Source of the DNA: a bacterium
GTDB lineage: Bacteria > Desulfobacterota > DSWW01
NCBI GenBank assembly: GCA_030609865.1
Contig: JAUWSZ010000230.1
Coordinates: forward strand, 1-5,400
Length of the DNA: 5,400 bases
Direction of reading: 5' to 3'
How positions within the stretch are numbered: position 1 is the stretch's first letter; every line of letters starts with the position of its first letter. The position numbers were made by a program, and so were the translations under genes. The notes beneath the pieces were generated by a model that did no database searches, was not told the DNA's origin, and saw only the letters and a list, made by a program, of their open reading frames with translations. This document shows positions 1-4,538 of the stretch, piece after piece.

Positions 1-45
1 TAGGAGGGCCAAGTGGAGACGGCTTGGTGTCCGCCGGGACTCCTA
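1..45. repeat. Nested inverted repeats at the left edge
   Basis: Bases 1-6 (taggag) are the reverse complement of bases 40-45 (ctccta). Inside this pair, ccaag (9-13) pairs with cttgg (23-27), so the segment could fold as two nested short stems. A 9-base direct repeat, ccgccggga, occurs at 31-39 and again at 94-102 within the loop of the next inverted repeat. The stems are short and the window begins here, so this may be the end of a larger element or chance. No coding signal is visible. Confidence 0.3.
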
Positions 46-75
46 AAGTTGATAATTTCGGCCTGACCCCCTGAT

Positions 76-135
76 TACACATTTGACAAAGAGCCGCCGG
101 GAGCTTTTCCGCTATGCCCATTTGTCAAATGTGTA
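76..135. repeat. Perfect 15-bp inverted repeat with 30-base loop
   Basis: Bases 76-90 (tacacatttgacaaa) are the exact reverse complement of 121-135. The 30-base spacer is GC-rich. Near-identical flanks lie in direct, not inverted, orientation on either side: cctgacccc at 62-70 and tttgacccc at 138-146. The hairpin lies beyond the terminator of the minus-strand OmpA-like gene, so it is unlikely to be part of that transcript. Similar short palindromes with gacccc flanks are seen near IS200-like or REP-associated transposases in environmental Proteobacteria (recalled, not verified here). No transposase is in the window, so this may be an orphan repeat unit or the end of an element lying to the left. 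Confidence 0.6.
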
Positions 136-141
136 GGTTTG

Positions 142-165
142 ACCCCCAAAGAAGCCCCCAAAGAA
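142..165. repeat. Short tandem repeat, two 12-base units
   Basis: Bases 142-153 and 154-165 are two head-to-tail copies of the unit [a/g]cccccaaagaa, differing only at the first base. They directly abut the terminator hairpin, and the second copy supplies part of the T-rich tail on the minus strand. Probably a small local duplication. Confidence 0.6.
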
Positions 166-209
166 AAAGCCCGGTGACGACACGGATTCTTGTGTCGTCA
201 CCGGGCTTT
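166..209 (-). terminator. Rho-independent terminator of the OmpA-like gene
   Basis: Bases 166-183 pair perfectly with 192-209 (18 bp, GC-rich core, 8-base loop). Read on the minus strand, the hairpin is followed by TTTTTCTTT, the usual U-tract. It starts 43 bases after the stop codon of the minus-strand gene 253-1779 and is the clear end of that transcript. The plus-strand reading has only a short T run after the stem, so it would work less well in that direction. Confidence 0.88.
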
Positions 210-252
210 GGTTGCCTGGCTTCTCGAGGCTTCCTATTCCGGAAGCACCCTC

Positions 253-1779
253 TTACCAGCCGCTGGCCCAGAAGATCGTGAGCTCAACGCGCCGGTTCAT
301 ATTCCTGCTTTCCTTCGTTGCGTTCGTGGTCAGGTAGTTCGTTGCGCCTCGGCCGACCGGCTTGAGGTTCTCCGGGGCAACGCCCTTGGCAACGAGCATA
401 TCCTTCACCATTCCCGCCCTCTTCAGGGAGAGTTTCTTGTTCAACTCTGCCGAGCCGGAGGAATCGGTGTAGGCGGATATCTCGACTCGCACGTTCGGGC
501 GGGCCTTCAGCTTCTCGGCGATCGCGTTCAGATCGTTTATGGACGCGTCGGTCAGCTCGCTCTTGCCGAGCTTGAAGTGGAGCACGGGCAGCCCGACCGC
601 ATCCTGACCGAGGAACTTGAACTCCACCCTGCGGTTCTGCTGCCTGCCCTCGGGCGTGTCGTTCGTAGCCACGAAGTTCGTCTCCCCGTAGCCGATCGCT
701 CTGAGCCTGTCCGGAGTGATGCCCTTCAGCACCATGTAGTTCCGAACCGACAAGGCCCGGTTCTCGGAGAGCCGCTGGTTGAACACTGCCGACCCTGTCG
801 AATCCGTGTAGCCTCCTATCTCGATTACCGCGTCCGAGTGCTTGTTCGCGAGCGTCACCAGCCCGTCGAGGACGCCCTCAGCCTGAGTCGTCAGTTTGGC
901 GCTTCCGAGCGCAAAGGTAAGTCCCTCTGCCCAACTCAGGGCTACCGTGTCGGGCCGGACGGGGCACCCCTTCTCATCGACCATCGTGCCGAGCGGAGTG
1001 TCCGGGCATTCATCCAGGCCGTCGCACACGCCGTCTACGTCCGCGTCGAGCGGGCAGCCATCCTTGTCAACAACACAGCCCTTGGGCGTGGTCGGGCATT
1101 TGTCCAGATGATCCGGCACGCCATCTTCGTCGAAATCCCTCCAGACGGGCGGCGGCGGGGGCGGCGGAGCCGGCTTTGCGCCTCCGAAGTGGAATGTGGG
1201 CCCGATCTGCACGACCAGATTGGCCATTGTGGGATCCGTGTTGAACAGGCCACGAATTTCTCCTCGCAGGAAAATTGTGTCGGTGAGGCCGTAATGAGCG
1301 CCGCCACCGATTTGTCCCAGGAAGCCGACAGGATCATCGAGCAGGCCCGTTGCCATGGCGCCCAGACCGGCTCCGATGAGCACGTACGGAGTGAGGCGCT
1401 TATTCTTGAGGACCGGCCCGAAGTTACGCAACGCATTCAGTGTCATGAAGAAGTTGTTCGCTTGCTGCCCGTCGTAGGGTTCCAGCCACCCCGCATCCAG
1501 GAGGTCGGGGCCGTTGAAGTGGGTGAAGCTATAATCGAAAGAAGCTTCCAGCATCCACTTCTCCGTGAGCACATAGCCCAGTCGCCCACCGAAGATCGCA
1601 GCAGAATCCAGGTCGACATCACTGTTATCGAGGTAGAAGATTCCTCCTGCCATGGGTACTGTGATGTAGAAGCCCCCCTCTCGCAGGGTTACCTCTTCAA
1701 CCTCTTCAGCTTGGGCACTCAGCGGCATGCACATCAGAAAAGCCATGATCAATGACAAACCCAACAGCTTTTTGCTCAT
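253..1779 (-). CDS. OmpA-family outer-membrane protein with TSP3 repeats and two tandem OmpA domains
   Basis: Predicted 508-residue exported envelope protein that probably spans the outer membrane and anchors it to peptidoglycan. Residues 1-24 form a signal peptide (MSKK, hydrophobic core, AQA cleavage site). Residues about 33-198 resemble an OmpA-like eight-stranded barrel, with alternating aromatic strands ending FHFGG. A linker with seven consecutive prolines (205-211) follows. Residues 215-273 are thrombospondin type-3-like repeats (DxDxDG-type acidic loops and Cys 228, 235, 242, 252, 258, 272), likely calcium-binding. Two OmpA C-terminal domains follow at about 281-391 and 397-505. Each keeps the TDSxGS motif and the Asp/Arg pair that binds diaminopimelate in this family (D326/R341 and D439/R454). 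The ATG at 1779 is chosen over an upstream start at 1827 because it is preceded by GGAGAGGGG and begins the signal peptide. The gene is monocistronic, with its own promoter and terminator. Most family members have one OmpA domain; the duplication is the odd feature. Confidence 0.95.
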   Translation of the reverse strand: MSKKLLGLSLIMAFLMCMPLSAQAEEVEEVTLREGGFYITVPMAGGIFYLDNSDVDLDSAAIFGGRLGYVLTEKWMLEASFDYSFTHFNGPDLLDAGWLEPYDGQQANNFFMTLNALRNFGPVLKNKRLTPYVLIGAGLGAMATGLLDDPVGFLGQIGGGAHYGLTDTIFLRGEIRGLFNTDPTMANLVVQIGPTFHFGGAKPAPPPPPPPVWRDFDEDGVPDHLDKCPTTPKGCVVDKDGCPLDADVDGVCDGLDECPDTPLGTMVDEKGCPVRPDTVALSWAEGLTFALGSAKLTTQAEGVLDGLVTLANKHSDAVIEIGGYTDSTGSAVFNQRLSENRALSVRNYMVLKGITPDRLRAIGYGETNFVATNDTPEGRQQNRRVEFKFLGQDAVGLPVLHFKLGKSELTDASINDLNAIAEKLKARPNVRVEISAYTDSSGSAELNKKLSLKRAGMVKDMLVAKGVAPENLKPVGRGATNYLTTNATKESRNMNRRVELTIFWASGW

Positions 1780-2141
1780 CTTCCCCTCTCCTTTTCTTCT
1801 CTTGACTCGTTCAGATATCAAATACAATTCTAGATCAATCGCTACCTTTTCGAAGCGCTATTAGAACCTTATGGTAGGAAAATTAGCCCCTTTCTAATCG
1901 TTTCTACAGTGATTTGTCAATACAATTCTTAGGTTTTTTTGAGAACGGGTCGATCCACTTATTAGGGGAGCCCTACAAAAAGCGCCCAGAACCGCCCCTT
2001 TTGGTCTTTTCGAGCAGGGGCTGAGGCATGAAACATGTGTGAGGGAGGAATTTGGCTTGAATTATCGGGCAGAAAGTTGTAGATGTAGGCAAGTCGACCC
2101 TCCCTTCAGATACCCAGGAGCAAAGAACCGGGAGAAGCAAG
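1780..2141. other. Divergent intergenic region between the OmpA-like gene and flgM
   Basis: These 362 bases carry no supported gene. The half next to the OmpA-like gene (about 1800-1940) is AT-rich and holds the probable minus-strand promoter, plus a second weaker -10-like TAGAAT (plus 1827-1832, reading left) without a good -35. The other half is GC-richer. It contains a weak hairpin, gccccT at 1994-1999 against aggggc at 2016-2021, with a 16-base loop and no T tract after it. For flgM I see only a poor sigma-70-like match (TTGAAT at 2057-2062) and no convincing sigma-28 or sigma-54 site. I find no riboswitch or small RNA that I can name. Confidence 0.5.
1891..1920 (-). promoter_or_regulatory. 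Probable sigma-70 promoter of the OmpA-like gene
   Basis: On the minus strand a perfect -35, TTGACA (plus 1915-1920), is followed after 18 bases by TAGAAA (plus 1891-1896, 4 of 6 matches to TATAAT). The surroundings are AT-rich. Transcription would start near 1884, giving a leader of about 105 bases before the ATG at 1779. It is the best promoter match in the gap, but the -10 is imperfect. Confidence 0.55.
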
Positions 2142-2438
2142 ATGCTTGAAATGGATCTCCTGCATGAGGCTTTTCGTCAGCGAAGAGAGCGGATCGAAGA
2201 GTCCGACCGGGCAGGCGAGAGCAAGGAGAAGAGGCCCTCCCCAAAGGACCGGGTTGAGGACCCTTCTCTGATCGACGCCGTGCAAAAGGTCCTCGAGTTG
2301 ATCGAAAAGACCCCGGACATTCGCAGGGATCGCGTGGAAGAGATCAAGAAGGGACTCGAGGCAGGCAGCCTCAAGTTTGACAGCAAGTTGATCGCGGATC
2401 GTCTTCTTCAAGAGAGTATCCTGAACGAATTGCTGTAA
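2142..2438 (+). CDS. flgM: FlgM-like anti-sigma-28 factor
   Basis: Predicted 98-residue FlgM. In flagellated bacteria FlgM binds the flagellar sigma factor FliA (sigma-28) in the cytoplasm and blocks late flagellar genes until the hook is complete and FlgM is exported. The C-terminal half, about residues 45-93, carries the family pattern: a helix VQKVLELIEKTPDIRRDRVE, then EIKKGLEAGSLKFDSKLIAD and a closing RLL. Here 'R..RVEEIK..LEAG.....S..IADRLL' matches the usual 'R...V..LK..I..G.Y.VD...IA..LL'. The N-terminal half is charged and low in hydrophobics, as expected for the disordered export part. Length is typical (about 90-100). The ATG at 2142 has GGAGAAG at 2131-2137; a second ATG at 2151 is possible but worse placed. 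The usual flgN neighbour is missing; a cysteine-rich gene follows after 44 bases. Confidence 0.87.
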   Translation: MLEMDLLHEAFRQRRERIEESDRAGESKEKRPSPKDRVEDPSLIDAVQKVLELIEKTPDIRRDRVEEIKKGLEAGSLKFDSKLIADRLLQESILNELL

Positions 2439-2482
2439 CGAGAGCAAACGCGCTCTGCTCGCCCCGCCTTACCTTACCCGCT

Positions 2483-3355
2483 ATGGAATCTCCTCATCTC
2501 TGTCAGCCTGATTCAGGAAAGTCCTGCGGTGCATGCTGCGGCCTGTACAACTACCGGGGATCGAGCCGGTCGAGCCTGGAGGTTCGGCTGAAGCGCAGGA
2601 CCCAGGCCTTTCTCAAGCTCGAGCGGTACACGCCGCAAGCCCTCGAGAAGTTCTCCGATTGGGTGCGCAGCACGGAGCCTCAGGAAAAGCTGCTGGAGAC
2701 CATCTACAATTGCGAGTTTCTCGGATTCCTGGATTCGGAGTGCCGGAAGGTCGGCTGCCTGCTGCATCCCTGCCGGCACGACGGGAGAGACCTTCGTGGT
2801 TGCTCCTTCTACGGTGCGGAACTCTGCGACGGCCACCTCTGCTTGAGCTACCAGAAGCTTACACGGGAAGAGAAATGGGCTGTGATCCTCAGCCTGGAGG
2901 ACTGGTACCTTTATGGAATCTGCATCACGGACATCGACCTGTGCAAGAGCTTCTTCTCCCTTGCGGCCGAACGGATCGGCGCCGGGCCTTCCCTGCCCGT
3001 GATCTCCCGCCCGCCCGTTCGGAGGGCTGTGAAGGATTTTCTTTCCCTGAAGGTCTCCTGGCCGTACCGGACAGACGATGAGGGCCGTTTCGGGAAATAC
3101 TGTCTGGCCGAGGATGAATACCGGGAGGCGCGTATCCCCTATGAAGACATCGGTTGCAGAAAGTCACGTTACGACGCGATCTTCCTGAGCCTGGCCTCGG
3201 ACTTCTCGTCAGCTGAAGAGCTACGGGCGGCGGAACGACTGATCGAGCGAAAAATAGCCGCTTTCGCGCGGAGCTGCGAGGGAGACGTTGGCCTCAATGA
3301 TGCACGAAATAATGCAAGAGGTGCGAGAAGCGAAGAGTTTGTAAAGGGTGTGTGA
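2483..3355 (+). CDS. Cysteine-rich hypothetical protein, possibly metal-binding (YkgJ-like N-terminus)
   Basis: I do not recognise a named family for this 290-residue protein. It has 16 cysteines and no signal peptide or membrane helix, so it is probably cytoplasmic. The N-terminus has C15-G-A-C18-C19-G, resembling the CGxCC part of the YkgJ-type 'zinc- or iron-chelating' motif. The first Cys of the usual CxxCGxCC is replaced by Gly12; C7 might substitute. A second cluster follows at C77, C87, C92, C97, C107, C115 and C120, including VGCLLHPC and CSFYGAELC. Further Cys are at 147, 154, 207, 225 and 265. The density suggests a bound metal or Fe-S cluster, but no classic 4Fe-4S ferredoxin or radical-SAM motif is seen. 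The C-terminal 50 residues are charged and helical. ATG 2483 is the only good start in frame; no clear Shine-Dalgarno precedes it, so translation may be coupled to flgM, 44 bases upstream with no convincing terminator between. Confidence 0.82.
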   Translation: MESPHLCQPDSGKSCGACCGLYNYRGSSRSSLEVRLKRRTQAFLKLERYTPQALEKFSDWVRSTEPQEKLLETIYNCEFLGFLDSECRKVGCLLHPCRHDGRDLRGCSFYGAELCDGHLCLSYQKLTREEKWAVILSLEDWYLYGICITDIDLCKSFFSLAAERIGAGPSLPVISRPPVRRAVKDFLSLKVSWPYRTDDEGRFGKYCLAEDEYREARIPYEDIGCRKSRYDAIFLSLASDFSSAEELRAAERLIERKIAAFARSCEGDVGLNDARNNARGARSEEFVKGV

Positions 3356-3370
3356 AATAGTCTCGACGAA

Positions 3371-3395
3371 ATTTCTCAAGGAAATCTGCTTTTTA
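3371..3395 (+). terminator. Weak hairpin with T-run after the cysteine-rich gene
   Basis: ATTTC (3371-3375) can pair with GAAAT (3381-3385) around a 5-base loop, and a run of five T's follows at 3390-3394. The stem is only 5 bp and AT-rich, so it would be a poor terminator; it lies 16 bases after the stop of the cysteine-rich gene. Confidence 0.25.
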
Positions 3396-3397
3396 GC

Positions 3398-3425
3398 TTG
3401 ACATTCTTCACCTTTCTCTTTAAAT
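3398..3425 (+). promoter_or_regulatory. Probable sigma-70 promoter for the envelope/polysaccharide gene group
   Basis: A perfect TTGACA at 3398-3403 is followed after 16 bases by TTAAAT (3420-3425, 4 of 6 matches); TAAATA one base later would give a 17-base spacer. The segment is AT-rich compared with its surroundings. Transcription would start near 3432, about 60 bases before the GTG at 3492. It is well placed to drive the small coiled-coil gene and perhaps the two genes after it. Confidence 0.55.
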
Positions 3426-3491
3426 ATCAAGGATCGGCCTTCGGTTTCAATATCGTAATTGACCCTTCTCATGCGGGAGGTTGTCGATCAA

Positions 3492-3911
3492 GTGGGAATC
3501 CCTACTGCCGTGTGCCGTGACCCGGGTTGGCGCTTCATACTCCTGTCCGTTCTCTCTGCGGTATGCGTTCACTACATGTTGTGCCCGGCAGTCGGGCTGG
3601 CACAACATGCGACTTCGGTCGGCGGGTTGGGAAAGGGCGAGCGTGACACCATGCGTGTGGATTGGCGTGTGGAGGGCCGCGAGGAACAGATCGTCGATTC
3701 CCGCATCAGTGATCAGAAGATCGGGTACGAGGAGAGAAAGATTCGACTCGAGAGGCGGGCCGAGGAACTTCTTCGTGAAGACGAGGTGACTCAACAGAGG
3801 GAGGACAGGTTCGCCAAGGAAGAGGAGGAGGTAAGGGCAGAGGCTCGCAGGCGGGAGGCGGAGGACCTCGATCGTAAGAAGCGTGCCGTGGATGTTTCGC
3901 CCGATCTCTAA
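3492..3911 (+). CDS. Small exported charged coiled-coil protein, unknown function
   Basis: Not a family I recognise. With the GTG at 3492 the protein has 139 residues. It has a likely signal peptide: about 13 residues containing two Arg, then a hydrophobic core (FILLSVLSAVCVHYMLCPAV) and a possible cleavage after GLA-QHA. The rest, from about residue 75, is almost entirely Glu/Arg/Lys-rich helix (RKIRLERRAEELLRE, EEEEVRAEARRREAEDLDRK), suggesting a periplasmic coiled coil. Start choice is uncertain. ATG 3471 and TTG 3459 are in frame but lack a Shine-Dalgarno and give a long N-terminal extension, whereas GTG 3492 has GGGAGG 11 bases upstream. The gene sits 98 bases before the next envelope gene in the same orientation and behind a likely promoter, so it probably belongs to the polysaccharide-export group. 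Low-complexity charge makes homology-based calls unreliable. Confidence 0.65.
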   Translation: MGIPTAVCRDPGWRFILLSVLSAVCVHYMLCPAVGLAQHATSVGGLGKGERDTMRVDWRVEGREEQIVDSRISDQKIGYEERKIRLERRAEELLREDEVTQQREDRFAKEEEEVRAEARRREAEDLDRKKRAVDVSPDL

Positions 3912-3946
3912 GATTGAGTTTTGCAGGGGAAATGCCGATTCCAGAA

Positions 3947-3969
3947 GACTGTGATTTTTGACTGTGATT
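3947..3969 (+). repeat. Short direct repeat upstream of the regulatory-domain gene
   Basis: The 10-mer gactgtgatt occurs at 3947-3956 and 3960-3969, a 13-base period. It is bracketed by gattcca at 3937-3943 and 3978-3984. It lies 41-63 bases before the ATG at 4010. The second copy overlaps TTGACT (3958-3963), a near-perfect -35, but no acceptable -10 lies at the right distance. It could be an operator or simply a small duplication. Confidence 0.4.
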
Positions 3970-4009
3970 CTTACAAGGATTCCAAAACAGAAAAGGGGAG
4001 GGAAGAACC

Positions 4010-4513
4010 ATGAGAGGACGAGCACTGTTTTCTCTGCTGACCGCAGTGGCCTTTGCTACGTACTCGGTCTACGGTCTGAGCTTGAGCTACGCAGCACCGA
4101 AGGCTGCCGTGGTTGAAGTGAAGCCAGGGGTCCTCACCGGTAAGATCATGGACTTGGACGAAAAGCCCATGGAAGGTAAATCCGTGAAGATCCTGGATGC
4201 CATGGGCAAGGCCAAGTACACGGCCACCACGAGCAAGGATGGAACGTACACGATTGACAACCTTGCCGCAGGTACCTATACCATGGTCCTGGCTGACATG
4301 CAGAAGGTTTCCCTCGTCGTCAAGTCGTCGAGCAACAACACCGTGGTGAACGCCATGATTCCCACGACGACAGAGCCGTACACCGCCGGGTCGGTGGGTG
4401 GCCTGAGCGCTCCGCTGATCGTGGCCATCGCGGGTGGCGTGCTCCTGATCGGTTTTGGGATCTACAAGATCGTGGACCACGATTCGGACATCCGTTATCT
4501 GAGCGAAGATTAG
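4010..4513 (+). CDS. Exported carboxypeptidase-regulatory-like domain protein with C-terminal membrane helix
   Basis: Predicted 167-residue inner-membrane-anchored periplasmic protein. Residues 1-28 form a signal peptide (MRGR, hydrophobic core, SYA cleavage site before APKAA). Residues about 41-115 match the beta-sandwich carboxypeptidase-regulatory-like fold: it opens with VLTGKIMDLDEKPMEGKSV, then TTSKDGTYTIDNLAAGTYTMVL, the typical 'G.v.D..g.pl.g..V' and 'T..dG.y.i..l..G.Y.v' signatures. A Ser/Thr-rich stretch leads to a glycine-rich membrane helix at about 133-154 (APLIVAIAGGVLLIGFGIY) and a short acidic tail, DHDSDIRYLSED. The start has an excellent Shine-Dalgarno (GGAGGG, 3997-4002) 7 bases before the ATG. 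The Wzz-type gene begins 25 bases after the stop with no terminator between, so the two are likely cotranscribed. Such domains usually mediate binding in the envelope; a role in polysaccharide export or attachment is inferred from context only. Confidence 0.9.
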   Translation: MRGRALFSLLTAVAFATYSVYGLSLSYAAPKAAVVEVKPGVLTGKIMDLDEKPMEGKSVKILDAMGKAKYTATTSKDGTYTIDNLAAGTYTMVLADMQKVSLVVKSSSNNTVVNAMIPTTTEPYTAGSVGGLSAPLIVAIAGGVLLIGFGIYKIVDHDSDIRYLSED

Positions 4514-4538
4514 GCGTGTGATCCCAGGGTTGACCTGA

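Noticed and set aside
190..1755. A 521-codon plus-strand reading frame lying almost exactly opposite the OmpA-like gene.
   Set aside because: The minus-strand frame has a signal peptide, recognisable domains, a Shine-Dalgarno, a promoter and a terminator. The plus frame has a TTG start inside the terminator hairpin, no recognisable domain and an Arg/His/Val-rich composition typical of an antisense shadow of GC-rich coding DNA.
2055..2085. GCCCGATAAT on the minus strand, similar to a sigma-28 -10 box.
   Set aside because: It points away from flgM, lacks a TAAA-type -35 at the right distance and no gene starts suitably downstream.
2106..2447. A 113-codon minus-strand frame antisense to flgM.
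   Set aside because: The plus-strand FlgM match is clear and has a good ribosome binding site; the opposite frame shows no family pattern.
2441..2456. Small hairpin agagc/gctct between flgM and the cysteine-rich gene.
   Set aside because: A 5-bp stem without a T tract is too weak to call a terminator; cotranscription of the two genes remains likely.
2533..3081. A 182-codon plus-strand frame inside the cysteine-rich gene.
   Set aside because: It overlaps the longer frame completely. Its Pro/Arg/Leu-rich translation looks like an out-of-frame reading, while the longer frame has clustered cysteines and aromatic residues.
3221..3472. An 83-codon minus-strand frame across the gap after the cysteine-rich gene.
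   Set aside because: Its start has no Shine-Dalgarno (the preceding bases read CCTCCC on that strand), it overlaps two supported genes, and the gap holds a plus-strand promoter instead.
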